A stretch of 21,994 nt of DNA from CAYGZA01 sp964354135 (GTDB taxonomy: Bacteria > Planctomycetota > Planctomycetia > Pirellulales > Thermoguttaceae). The number at the start of each line of letters is the position of its first letter. The stretch's first letter is position 1. The position numbers and the translations under genes were made by a program. The stretch covers positions 1 through 21,994 of the forward strand of contig CAYGZA010000070.1 of NCBI GenBank assembly GCA_964354135.1, given 5' to 3'. Below, in pieces: positions 13,843-21,932 of the stretch. The notes beneath the pieces are model-generated. The model did not search any database. It was not told the DNA's origin and saw only the letters and a list, made by a program, of their open reading frames with translations.

Positions 13843-15315
13843 GTGAGAAGCTCCCGTTCAGCGATCCTACTGGGCCTTGGCCTCTGCGGCATTGCGTCGG
13901 TGGGCGGCCCCGGAGCGGGGTTGGCTGAGAGCGTCAAGCCCGTCGCCACGTTGAGCCGGCCGAATGTCCTTTTCATCGCCATCGACGACCTGAGCCATTG
14001 GGTCGGCTACCTGGGCCGCAACCCGCAGACGAAGACGCCGAACATCGACGGTCTGGCGCACCGCGGCGTTTGGTTCACGCGGAGCTACTGCCCGGCCCCG
14101 GTCTGCAATCCCTCGCGTGCCGCGCTGATGTCCGGGCTGCGGCCCTCGGCAACCGGCGTCTACGACAACCGCAACGACTGGCGCACGGCGATCCCGCAAG
14201 ACCTGCCGCTGACGACCGCGTTTCGCAAAGCGGGCTACTACGTCTGCGGCGCGGGCAAGATCTACCATGACTCGTACCGCCGCAGCAGCGAATGGGACGA
14301 CTATCTCGCGCGCGAGGGAGGCACGCCCCGCCCCACCGGCGACACGGGAGTAGGCGGGATCCAGTTTGCCCCCTTGGATTGCCGCGACGAGGACCTGCCC
14401 GACTACAGGATTGTCAGCTACGGCATCGAGCAGCTCAAGAGGAAGCACGAGAAGCCGTTTTTTCTGGCCGTGGGCCTGCACAAGCCGCACATGCCGTGGA
14501 ACGTTCCGCGCAAGTACTACCAGATGCACCCGCTGGACAAGATCGAGCTGCCGCCCTACCGCGAGGACGACCTCGACGATTTGCCGCCTGCCGCGATCCG
14601 CATGGCCCGGCCCGAAGGGGACCATGCCGCCATGCTCAAGTCCGGGCGGTGGAAAGAGGCCGTGCGAGGCTATCTGGCCACGATTTCCTTTTGCGACGCG
14701 ATGGTCGGCCGCCTCGTCGAGGCCTTCGACAAGTCGGCGTACCGCGACAACACGATCGTGGTCTTCTGGAGCGATCACGGCTGGCATTTGGGGGAAAAGC
14801 ACCACTGGCGCAAGTTCGCCCTCTGGGAGGAGGCGACGCGGGCGCCCTTCATCTGGATTGTGCCCGGGCTGACCCGGCCGAACGCCCGCTGCGACCGCGC
14901 GGTGGACTTCATGTGCATCTATCCCACGCTCACCGAGCTGTGCGGCATTGCGACGCCCAAGCACGTGCAGGGGGAGAGCATCCGCAGCCTGTTGGCCGAC
15001 CCCAAGGCCCCGTGGGACAAGCCGGCATTGACCACGTACCGCTACATGAACCACGCGGTCCGCTCCGAAGGTTGGCGCTACATCCGCTACGCCGATGGCG
15101 GCGAGGAACTCTACGACGAGGCCGAGGACCCGTACGAGTGGACCAACCTGGCGAAGCGTCCGGACTCGACGGCCAAGAAGGGCGAGCTCGCCAAGTGGCT
15201 CCCGAAAGAGAACCGTCCGGACATCGGCGGCCCGAAAGGCGCCGGCGCCGAGGAAGGCATCCCGGCCAAGAAAGCCAAGAAGGCGAAACGTGCCGGCCGA
15301 CTGCTGGAGAAATGA
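13843..15315 (+). CDS. Secreted type I sulfatase, iduronate-2-sulfatase-like
   Basis: A 490-residue protein from GTG 13843 (AAGGGA just upstream), with a signal peptide ending near GAGLAES (residue 29). It is a formylglycine-dependent sulfatase: metal-binding Asp48-Asp49 in LFIAIDDLS, the modified cysteine Cys88 in CNPSR (88-92) followed by AALMSGLRP, and the C-terminal signature FWSDHGWHLGEKHHWRKF with further metal and sulfate ligands. The DHGWHLGEK pattern and GLHKPHMPW are typical of iduronate-2-sulfatase-like enzymes (often placed in sulfatase subfamily S1_7). It hydrolyses a sulfate ester on an extracellular glycan; the exact sugar cannot be read from sequence. First gene of a three-gene operon, 18 bases before the next sulfatase. 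The end (about residues 470-490) is rich in Lys and Arg, as is that of the next sulfatase. Confidence 0.93.
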   Translation: MRSSRSAILLGLGLCGIASVGGPGAGLAESVKPVATLSRPNVLFIAIDDLSHWVGYLGRNPQTKTPNIDGLAHRGVWFTRSYCPAPVCNPSRAALMSGLRPSATGVYDNRNDWRTAIPQDLPLTTAFRKAGYYVCGAGKIYHDSYRRSSEWDDYLAREGGTPRPTGDTGVGGIQFAPLDCRDEDLPDYRIVSYGIEQLKRKHEKPFFLAVGLHKPHMPWNVPRKYYQMHPLDKIELPPYREDDLDDLPPAAIRMARPEGDHAAMLKSGRWKEAVRGYLATISFCDAMVGRLVEAFDKSAYRDNTIVVFWSDHGWHLGEKHHWRKFALWEEATRAPFIWIVPGLTRPNARCDRAVDFMCIYPTLTELCGIATPKHVQGESIRSLLADPKAPWDKPALTTYRYMNHAVRSEGWRYIRYADGGEELYDEAEDPYEWTNLAKRPDSTAKKGELAKWLPKENRPDIGGPKGAGAEEGIPAKKAKKAKRAGRLLEK

Positions 15316-15333
15316 GAAAGGAGCATTGTTGCC

Positions 15334-16836
15334 ATGAAGACCATCGTTGCCGCACTGGCTGCCGGCTGGGCCCTGTTGCCGGCGCTCATTCCAGGGGCTT
15401 CTGCCGCGGAGGCAAAGCGGCCGAACATCCTCCTGGTTCTCTCGGATGACCACAGTTGCCCGCACGTCGGCTGCTACGGCAATGCCGACATCAAGACCCC
15501 GAACCTCGATCGCTTTGCCGCCCAGGGGATTCGCTTCGACCGGGCCTACGTGGCTTGCCCGCAGTGCGTGCCCTCGCGGGCGGCGATCATGACGGGCCGC
15601 TCGCCGGTCCGCATTGCGATGACCCGCTTCTCCGCGCCGCTCCCGATGGACGTGGTGACCTATCCCGAGTTGCTCCGCAAGGAGGGCTATTTCGCGGGCG
15701 TGGCCGGCCGCACGTTCCACCTCGACGGCGCGGCCAATTCGCCGGAGTCGCGGGCGGTGTTCGAGAAGCACGGCTTGCAGACGTTCGCCAAGCGGCTCGA
15801 TTACGTGAAGCAGGCGGGCGTTCGCGAGCAGATGCTCGCGCAGTTCCGGGAGTTCCTCGACGAGGCGCCGAAGGACAAGCCCTTCTTCCTGCAGCTCTGC
15901 TTCAGCGACCCGCACCGGCCGCTCGACAGAAACGCCATCCCCGAGCCCCACGACCCGGCGAAGCTCCGGCTTCCCGCGCACTACCCGGACACGCCGGCGG
16001 TGCGCGAGGACTTCGCCCGGTACTACGACGAGATCGCGCGTTTCGACCAGTGCTTCGGCACGGTGCTGGCGGAGTTGGACAAGCGCGGCCTGGCCGAGAG
16101 CACACTCGTGGCCATGATGGGCGACAACGGGGCGTCGCAGCTCCGCGGCAAGGGGACGCTCTACGAGTTCGGCATCCATGTGCCGCTCTTGGTCCGCTGG
16201 CCGGGCGTGGCCAAGCCCGGCTCGACGACCGGCGAGCTCATCTCCGCCGAAGACCTCGCCCCGACGTTTCTCGAAGCCGCCGGAGTCCCCGCGGCCAAGG
16301 AAATGACGGGACGCAGCTTCTACCGGCTCTTGCGCGGCGAGCCGTTCGAGGGCCGCAAGCACTTGTTTGCCGAGCGCGGGGCGCATGGGATGAGCTTGCC
16401 GCACAACAGCGCGGCCTTCGACCTCGGCCGTTGCGTGGTGAGCAAGAAGTACAAGCTCATCTACAACGCCCTGTGGCAAATTCCCTACACGCCGGTGGAC
16501 TTCGCTGGCGATCCGTTCTGGAAGGAGCTTCACGAGATGAACGCGGCCGGGAAGCTCCCGCCCGAGTTGTCCCGGCTGTACTTCTCGCCGACGCGGCCGA
16601 TGTTCGAGCTCTACGACCTCGAAAGCGACCCCCACGAGTTCAATAATCTCATCGGCAAGCGCGAAGCCGCCGAGACGGAGCGCGAGCTCAAGGCCGCCTT
16701 GCAGGAATGGATGATCCTGGAGCGCGACTTCCTACCGCTGCCGATCCCGGGCGCCGCCGCCGCAAAGAAGCCCGCGACCAAACAGGGAGCGACGGGACCA
16801 AAAGGGCCGAAGAAGGAGCGCAAAAAGAAGCTGTGA
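15334..16836 (+). CDS. Secreted type I sulfatase (second gene of operon)
   Basis: A 500-residue formylglycine sulfatase. Signal peptide MKTIVAALAAGWALLPALIP with cleavage near ASA (residue 24); metal-binding Asp38-Asp39 in LLVLSDDHS; modified Cys78 in CVPSR (78-82) followed by AAIMTGRSP; a later MMGDNGAS segment supplies the second metal-binding Asp/Asn pair. The overall order resembles N-sulfoglucosamine sulfohydrolase-like or S1_8-type enzymes, but subfamily assignment is uncertain. It differs strongly from the first sulfatase, so the pair probably removes different sulfates from one glycan rather than being duplicates. AAGGAG precedes the ATG by about 10 bases. The C-terminal 30 residues are low-complexity and Lys-rich, ending KKERKKKL. 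Activity requires a formylglycine-generating or anaerobic maturase enzyme, which is not in this window. Confidence 0.93.
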   Translation: MKTIVAALAAGWALLPALIPGASAAEAKRPNILLVLSDDHSCPHVGCYGNADIKTPNLDRFAAQGIRFDRAYVACPQCVPSRAAIMTGRSPVRIAMTRFSAPLPMDVVTYPELLRKEGYFAGVAGRTFHLDGAANSPESRAVFEKHGLQTFAKRLDYVKQAGVREQMLAQFREFLDEAPKDKPFFLQLCFSDPHRPLDRNAIPEPHDPAKLRLPAHYPDTPAVREDFARYYDEIARFDQCFGTVLAELDKRGLAESTLVAMMGDNGASQLRGKGTLYEFGIHVPLLVRWPGVAKPGSTTGELISAEDLAPTFLEAAGVPAAKEMTGRSFYRLLRGEPFEGRKHLFAERGAHGMSLPHNSAAFDLGRCVVSKKYKLIYNALWQIPYTPVDFAGDPFWKELHEMNAAGKLPPELSRLYFSPTRPMFELYDLESDPHEFNNLIGKREAAETERELKAALQEWMILERDFLPLPIPGAAAAKKPATKQGATGPKGPKKERKKKL

Positions 16837-16880
16837 GACGCACAAAACCGCACAGGGGAACTTGCAGGAGAGTATTCGCC

Positions 16881-19535
16881 ATGAAGTCCTTCGCTCGGGT
16901 GATACAAGCCGTTATCCTCGCCGCGGCGATGGTCCGTCTTGCGGCGTCGCCAGCCTCTGCCGCAGAAAAGGCGCCGGACTGGAAGGTCGATCACCGCTAC
17001 GCCCCGGTCTGGTGGCAGACCTCGATCTGTCTGCCCGACGACTGGCAGAAGACGCTGGTGGGCAAGGAAGGGACACTGCTCTATGACTATCCGGGGAAGC
17101 ACTCGGGCTTCAAGACGCGGATTGGGATCGGCTACGGCCCGGAGACCAAGTGGGTGCGCCAGGAGCTGGCCTCGCCGCGGGTGCCGATCGTGCGGACCAT
17201 CCAAGAGCGCGGCAAGGTCGAGATCGTCGAAGAGACGTTTGCCGTCGGCGTAGAAATGGACCCCGCGATCGAGGCCCTCTTCTCCGAAGGCCGAAGAAAA
17301 GCCGCACCGCCCGAAAAGCCCGTTGTCGAGCGGGTTGATGGCGGCAGCGGCAACCAGGACTGGGCCGACCCGAAGACCCCGTGCGACCCGGCGTTCCGCA
17401 ACATCGCCGTGGGCTGGGGCGATTCGCTCCGCTACCGGGTTCGCGCCGCAGCCGGCCAGCAGTACACCGTGGTTCTGGGCCTCTGCGAAGGTTGGCATCC
17501 GAAGCCCGGCCAGCGGGTCCTCGATCTCAGGATAGAAGGCAAGACCCGCAAGACCGTGGACATGGTGGCCGAGCACGGCCGGAACGTGCCCGTGCTGTTC
17601 CCGTTCGAGGCCCGCGATGAAAACCGCGACGACTGGATCGACGTGACCGTCGCCGCGGCGGCCGGCTCGCCGGACCGCAACACGATCCTCAACGTGCTCT
17701 GGGTGTTCCGGGGCGAGGCGCCGCCGGTGGCGGAACTCCTGACCGGCAAGAGCAGCCGCCCGGCGCTGGCCCACCTCGGTTGCGGCTCGGAGAAGTCCCG
17801 GCCCGGCCCGCCGCGGTACGGCGTGATCCGGGTGCAGATCCGCAACGCGGGCGACAGGGAGGTCGCGGTCACTCCCGTCATCACGATCGACAGCGAGTTC
17901 CCGGTCAATGTCGATGCCCCCAATCGCCGGGTCGAGATCGGCGGCGCCACCTACCTGACCGCAAGCGAGGGCTTTGAAGTGGCCTCGCAGGACAAACAGA
18001 AGACCGTCCTGCGCCTGGCCCCGGTGAAGCTTGCGGCCGGCAAGGAATGGATCGGCGGGATCGGCGCACTCCGCGGCGCGGCCTCGCCGGAAGATCGCCA
18101 GTTGAACCCGCGCGCGGCCGACTGGGCCAACAACGCCCGGAGGCACGCGGAGGAATACTGGAAGAAGCTCGACCTGCCCTACGGCCGGTTCGAGATCCCG
18201 GACCCGGGGATCCAGGCCACGCTCGATTCCTCGATCCGCAACATCTATCAGGCCCGCGAGATCAAGGACGGGTTGCCGGCCTTCCAGGTCGGGCCGACTT
18301 GCTACCGCGGCCTCTGGGTCGTGGACGGCTCGTTCCTGATGGAGTCGGTGGCGTTCTTGGGCCGGGCCGACGAGGCCCGAAGCGGCATCCGCTATCTCCT
18401 CAACTTTCAGCGGCCCGACGGGGCGATCATGCTCATGGACGGGCATCTCAAAGAGACCGGGATCGCCCTGTGGGCGGCGACCCGGCACGCCCGGCTCACG
18501 AACGACAAAAAGTGGCTGGCCGAGGTCTGGCCGCAGCTCGAAAGGGGCTTCGCTTTCATCCGCACGCTCCGCCAGCAGGCGTCGGCCGATCCGAAGGCCC
18601 TGACCTATCGCCTCTTGCCCGAGGGATTCAGCGACGGCGGCCTGGGAGGCACCAATCCCGAGTACACGAACGTCTATTGGACGCTGGTGGGCCTGAAGGC
18701 CGCCGTGGACGCCGCCCGCTGGCTCGGCAAGGACCAAGAGGCCGAAGCGTGGCAGCGGGAATACGACGACTTCTACGCCACCTTCCGCCGCGCCGCCGAG
18801 CGCGACGCGCGGACCGACCCGCACGGAAACCGCTACGTCCCGATCTGCATGCGCCGCGACGCGAAGATCTCGCCGCAAAAGGCCCAGTGGGCCTTCCTGC
18901 ACGCCGTCTTCCCCGGCAAGGTCCTTGCGGCCGATGACCCGCTGGTCGTGGGCAACATGGCGATGCTCCGGGCCGTCGAGGCGGAAGGGCTGGTGCGCGA
19001 CACCGGCTGGGTGGCCAACGGCGTGTGGAACTACTTCGCCTCGTTCTATGCCCACGGCTGGCTCTGGAGCGGCCAGGGCCAGAAGGCGGCCGCCACGCTC
19101 TACGACTTCGCCAACCACGCCTCGCCGCTTGCGTGCTGGCGGGAAGAACAGATGCCCCAGGGCGAAGGAGAGGCCAACTGCGGCGACATGCCGCACAACT
19201 GGGCCAGCGCCGAGTTCGTGCGCCTGGTGCGGCACCTGCTCGTGCTGGAGCGCGGCGACGAACTGCACCTGTTCGAGGGCCTGCCGCCGGCGTGGATCGT
19301 CCCCGGCAAGGCGGTCCGCGTAAACGGCGCCCTCACGGAATTCGGGCCGATCTCGCTGGAATTGCGCGTCGCGGCCGACGGCTCGAAGGCGATCCTCTCG
19401 CTCGATCCGCCGCGGCGGAACCCGCCCAAGCGGATCGTGGTTCACCTATCCGGCTGGTCCGGCTCGGAAGGCACCGTGGAACTGCCGACTGACCGGCAGA
19501 CGACTCGGGAGTTCCAGCTCACCGCACGGCGTTGA
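16881..19535 (+). CDS. Secreted six-hairpin glycosidase-like protein with malectin-like insert
   Basis: An 884-residue protein from ATG 16881 (GGAG 10 bases upstream; an in-frame extension back to 16707 lies inside the sulfatase gene and is rejected). Signal peptide to about residue 27 (SPASA-AEK). Residues 30-135 are a beta-rich start; 145-280 (VERVDGGSGNQDW onward, ending LWVFRGE) look like a malectin-type carbohydrate-binding domain; 310-400 are beta-rich; about 430-790 form an (alpha/alpha)6 six-hairpin glycosidase-like barrel with RGLWVVDGSFLMES (Asp482), RPDGAIMLMDGHLKETG, LPEGFSDGGLGG and GDMPHNWASAEF. The C-terminal 85 residues are a beta-sandwich typical of GH78/GH95-like architectures. 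Which glycosidic bond is cut is unknown; I cannot assign a CAZy family with confidence. It follows the second sulfatase by 44 bases, completing the operon. Confidence 0.82.
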   Translation: MKSFARVIQAVILAAAMVRLAASPASAAEKAPDWKVDHRYAPVWWQTSICLPDDWQKTLVGKEGTLLYDYPGKHSGFKTRIGIGYGPETKWVRQELASPRVPIVRTIQERGKVEIVEETFAVGVEMDPAIEALFSEGRRKAAPPEKPVVERVDGGSGNQDWADPKTPCDPAFRNIAVGWGDSLRYRVRAAAGQQYTVVLGLCEGWHPKPGQRVLDLRIEGKTRKTVDMVAEHGRNVPVLFPFEARDENRDDWIDVTVAAAAGSPDRNTILNVLWVFRGEAPPVAELLTGKSSRPALAHLGCGSEKSRPGPPRYGVIRVQIRNAGDREVAVTPVITIDSEFPVNVDAPNRRVEIGGATYLTASEGFEVASQDKQKTVLRLAPVKLAAGKEWIGGIGALRGAASPEDRQLNPRAADWANNARRHAEEYWKKLDLPYGRFEIPDPGIQATLDSSIRNIYQAREIKDGLPAFQVGPTCYRGLWVVDGSFLMESVAFLGRADEARSGIRYLLNFQRPDGAIMLMDGHLKETGIALWAATRHARLTNDKKWLAEVWPQLERGFAFIRTLRQQASADPKALTYRLLPEGFSDGGLGGTNPEYTNVYWTLVGLKAAVDAARWLGKDQEAEAWQREYDDFYATFRRAAERDARTDPHGNRYVPICMRRDAKISPQKAQWAFLHAVFPGKVLAADDPLVVGNMAMLRAVEAEGLVRDTGWVANGVWNYFASFYAHGWLWSGQGQKAAATLYDFANHASPLACWREEQMPQGEGEANCGDMPHNWASAEFVRLVRHLLVLERGDELHLFEGLPPAWIVPGKAVRVNGALTEFGPISLELRVAADGSKAILSLDPPRRNPPKRIVVHLSGWSGSEGTVELPTDRQTTREFQLTARR

Positions 19536-19747
19536 CGCGCCGGCGTGTCGTGGCTCGGCAGGAGCCTCGCCCTCCCGTGGCTTGACAGACTCCCGCCCTA
19601 GCCCGTAGGCTACCGTCAAGACAAAGGTGGGCTGGGGCGGAGCGCGCTCCCCGCAAGACCGGCTGCCGGTCGCCGGGGCTGCGTCCCAGCTTGCGGTCTG
19701 GTTTTCGGGCGAGTTTCAGACTCGTCCGGCTTGGAGGATCGAAGGCC
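19536..19747. other. Intergenic region between the glycosidase operon and the AOR gene
   Basis: A hairpin GGCTC-GGCAG-GAGCC (19552-19566) lies shortly after the operon's stop, without a T-run. The promoter candidate at 19582-19611 follows. The remaining 130 bases are a GC-rich leader with no gene; GGAGG at 19733-19737 is the ribosome site for the ATG at 19748. Confidence 0.45.
19582..19611 (+). promoter_or_regulatory. Candidate promoter of the AOR/MoaD-like pair
   Basis: A perfect TTGACA (19582-19587) is followed after 18 bases by TAGGCT (19606-19611), a weaker -10. This would leave a leader of about 130 bases before the ATG at 19748, long enough for post-transcriptional control, though I recognise no riboswitch in it. 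Confidence 0.45.
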
Positions 19748-21484
19748 ATGGCTGTGATCTATCGCGTCAACATGTCGGATCTGACCGTCCGGACGGAGAA
19801 GCCAGGAGAGGCGTATCGGGAGTTGGGCGGCCGCGGGCTGACGTCGGCCATTGTGGCCAACGAGGTTCCGGCCTCGTGCCACCCGCTGTCGGCGGATAAC
19901 AAGCTGGTGATCGCCCCCGGCGTCCTCACGGCGACGGGGGCCCCGTGCTCGGGCCGGTTGTCGGTGGGGGCCAAGAGCCCGTTGACCGGCGGCATCAAAG
20001 AGAGCAACTCCGGCGGGATGGCGGCCATCGCCTTGGCCATGCTCGGGGTCAAGGCGATCGTCTTGGAGGGGCAGCCCCGCGACGGCACGTGGCATCGGTT
20101 GGTCGTCAACCGCGACGGCCTCCGTGTCGAACCGGCCGGCGATCTGAAGGGCCTCGGCAATTACGACACGGTGGGCCGCCAGCTCGGCCAGTTTGGCGAC
20201 AAGATCGCCTGCATCAGCATCGGCCCGGCGGGCGAGATGCGTGCGGCAGCGGCCAGCGTGGCCGTCACGGACGAGGAGGGCCGCCCCACCCGGCACTGCG
20301 GACGCGGCGGCATGGGGGCCGTGATGGGCTCCAAGGGCGTGAAGGTCATCGTGGTCGATCCGGAGGGGGGGCAGCGTCCCAAGGCCGCGGATTCCGATGC
20401 CTTCAAGGCCGCGATGCGGAAGTTCGCCGACGCCCTCCAGAAACATCCCCTCACCAGCCAAACCCTGCCCAAGTACGGCACCAACGTCCTGGCCAACGTC
20501 ATCAACGAGGCCGGGGCCTACCCCACGCGGAACTTCAGCCAGGGCAAGTTCGAGGATACCGAGGCCATCAGCGGCGAGCGACAGCACGACGTGATCGTCG
20601 AGCGGAAAGGGGTGATCGCCCACTCCTGCCATCGCGGCTGCACCATCCGCTGCTCGCGGATCTACGTCGACGAGAAAGGGCAGTACGTCACCAAGGGGCC
20701 CGAGTACGAGACCGTCTGGGCCCACGGCGCCGACTGCGGCATCGGCGACCTGGACGCCATCGCCCGCATGGACCGCCTCGACGACGACCTCGGCCTGGAC
20801 ACGATCGAGACCGGGGCAACCATCGGCGTGGCCATGGAGGCGGGAATCCTCCCCTTCGGCGACGCCCAGGGGGCCATCCGCTTGCTGGAGGAGGTGGGCA
20901 AGGGGACGCCGCTCGGGCACCTGGTGGCCTCCGGGGCGGACGTGCTCGGCAAGGCGTACGGCGTCCGCCGCATTCCGACCGTCAAGAGCCAGTCGATGCC
21001 GGCCTACGACCCGCGGGCCGTCCAAGGGATGGGCGTCACCTACGCCACCTCGACCATGGGTGCCGATCACACCGCCGGGTATACCATCGCGATGAACATC
21101 CTGGGCGTGGGCGGCCGCGTCGATCCGCTCAAACCGGAAGGACAGGTCGAGGCAAGCCGCAATCTCCAGATCGCCACGGCGACGATCGACGCCTCGGGCC
21201 TGTGCCTGTTCGTGGCGTTCTGCGTGCTGGACGACAAGAATGCCCTGGACGCGATCTGCGAGATGTTTGCGGCGTACTACGGCCGGCCCTTCACCGGCGA
21301 CGACTTCGCCGCGTTGGGTAAGAGGGTCCTCGTCTGGGAGCGGGACTTCAACGCGAGGGCCGGATTCACCGCCGCGGATGACCGGCTCCCCGACTTCTTC
21401 AAGACAGAGAGGCTTGCCCCGCACAACGTCACCTTTGCCGTGCCGGACGAAGAATTGGACAAGGTTTTCGAGTTCGTGGGCTAG
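19748..21484 (+). CDS. Aldehyde:ferredoxin oxidoreductase (AOR) family tungsten/molybdenum enzyme
   Basis: A 578-residue AOR-family protein. The start is ATG 19748 (MAVIYRVNMSDLTV), with GGAGG 10 bases upstream; codons back to 19691 are leader. The N-terminal domain has YRELGGRGLTSAI and APGVLTATGAPCSGR, then SVGAKSPLTGGIKESNSGG, the stretch that wraps the bis-pterin cofactor in this family. Iron-sulfur ligands are Cys294, Cys298 and Cys302 (C-x3-C-x3-C) with Cys486 in IDASGLCLF as the likely fourth; the classic archaeal spacing is C-x2-C-x3-C. GPEYETVWAHGADCGI also fits the family. Such enzymes oxidise an aldehyde to a carboxylate, or run in reverse, with ferredoxin as electron partner, in the cytoplasm under anaerobic or microaerobic conditions. 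Substrate unknown. A MoaD-like gene follows after 75 bases. Confidence 0.93.
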   Translation: MAVIYRVNMSDLTVRTEKPGEAYRELGGRGLTSAIVANEVPASCHPLSADNKLVIAPGVLTATGAPCSGRLSVGAKSPLTGGIKESNSGGMAAIALAMLGVKAIVLEGQPRDGTWHRLVVNRDGLRVEPAGDLKGLGNYDTVGRQLGQFGDKIACISIGPAGEMRAAAASVAVTDEEGRPTRHCGRGGMGAVMGSKGVKVIVVDPEGGQRPKAADSDAFKAAMRKFADALQKHPLTSQTLPKYGTNVLANVINEAGAYPTRNFSQGKFEDTEAISGERQHDVIVERKGVIAHSCHRGCTIRCSRIYVDEKGQYVTKGPEYETVWAHGADCGIGDLDAIARMDRLDDDLGLDTIETGATIGVAMEAGILPFGDAQGAIRLLEEVGKGTPLGHLVASGADVLGKAYGVRRIPTVKSQSMPAYDPRAVQGMGVTYATSTMGADHTAGYTIAMNILGVGGRVDPLKPEGQVEASRNLQIATATIDASGLCLFVAFCVLDDKNALDAICEMFAAYYGRPFTGDDFAALGKRVLVWERDFNARAGFTAADDRLPDFFKTERLAPHNVTFAVPDEELDKVFEFVG

Positions 21485-21525
21485 CAGCGAGAGACGAGTT
21501 GAACGCGGGAAGCCGGAGGCTCATT

Positions 21526-21556
21526 GCTGAAAGCCGATCGCTGAAAGCTGACTGCT
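21526..21556. repeat. Short tandem repeat between AOR and MoaD-like genes
   Basis: GCTGAAAGC occurs at 21526-21534 and 21540-21548, with a third partial GCTG beginning at 21554, a 14-base period (GCTGAAAGCCGATC, GCTGAAAGCTGACT). It runs up to the MoaD-like start codon and replaces an obvious Shine-Dalgarno sequence. Confidence 0.6.
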
Positions 21557-21559
21557 GTC

Positions 21560-21793
21560 ATGCCACGTGTGAAACTGAATCTCTACGCCGGCCTGCGGGC
21601 CCACATCGGCGGCAAGCCGTCGGTGGAGTTGGAGATCGAGCCCGGCCAGACGGTCGGGGAACTCTTGGACCGCGTGGGCGTGCCGCGCGAGCAAACCCGC
21701 ATCCTCTTTGTCAACAGCCGCGCGGCTTCGCTTTCCGACAGGCTCTCCGGCGGCGAGCAGATCGGCGTCTTCCCGGCCATCGGCGGCGGATAA
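21560..21793 (+). CDS. MoaD/ThiS family sulfur-carrier protein
   Basis: A 77-residue ubiquitin-like protein ending in Gly-Gly-Gly (FPAIGGG). Its pattern fits MoaD/ThiS: an N-terminal strand VKLNLYAGLR, the helix TVGELLDRVGV, a strand RILFVNSR and the end GEQIGVFPAIGG. In this family the terminal Gly-Gly is adenylated by a MoeB/ThiF-type enzyme and thiocarboxylated to donate sulfur, here probably to the dithiolene of the tungsten or molybdenum pterin cofactor. Its place 75 bases after the AOR gene supports a dedicated role in that enzyme's cofactor; MoaD-like genes often accompany AOR genes. The final extra glycine is unusual but tolerated in the family. No clear Shine-Dalgarno is present before ATG 21560; the short tandem repeat lies there instead, so expression may depend on read-through or another mechanism. 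Confidence 0.88.
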   Translation: MPRVKLNLYAGLRAHIGGKPSVELEIEPGQTVGELLDRVGVPREQTRILFVNSRAASLSDRLSGGEQIGVFPAIGGG

Positions 21794-21799
21794 CGAATC

Positions 21800-21828
21800 C
21801 CTTCTCCCCGCGGGAGAGGGTTGGGGTG
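21800..21828. repeat. Dispersed-repeat palindrome after the MoaD-like gene
   Basis: CCCTTCTCCC-CGC-GGGAGAGGG forms a strong stem with one bulge and is followed by TTGGGGTGAGGGG. This word is familiar from intergenic repeats in many bacteria. It may act as terminator for the AOR/MoaD-like unit, though no T-run follows. Confidence 0.5.
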
Positions 21829-21908
21829 AGGGGTATTGTCTCGAGGCTCTGTTGCAGGGGGGCGGGTCGTGCCGTTGGGAAACCGAGGATGCAGAGGTGG
21901 TCGGCCAG

Positions 21909-21932
21909 AATCCCCCTTTACAGGGGGGGATT
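21909..21932. repeat. MITE- or REP-like palindrome
   Basis: AATCCCCC (21909-21916) and GGGGGATT (21925-21932) are exact reverse complements around TTTACAGG. This AATCCCCC-TTTAC-GGGGGATT layout is common in dispersed bacterial palindromes and mini-transposon ends; here only this end is visible. Confidence 0.5.

Noticed and set aside
13867..16635. Very long open frame (922 codons) on the minus strand across both sulfatases
   Set aside because: It is antisense to two unmistakable sulfatases, has no domain-like motif and is rich in Arg, Gly, Ala and Val, as expected when GC-rich third positions remove stops from the opposite strand.
16611..19445. 944-codon minus-strand open frame opposite the glycosidase-like gene
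   Set aside because: Same composition effect; no signal peptide, motif or ribosome site, and the plus-strand protein is clearly coding.
19552..19566. Hairpin after the glycosidase operon as an intrinsic terminator
   Set aside because: The stem is only five pairs and no T-run follows, so I list it only as a note within the intergenic region.
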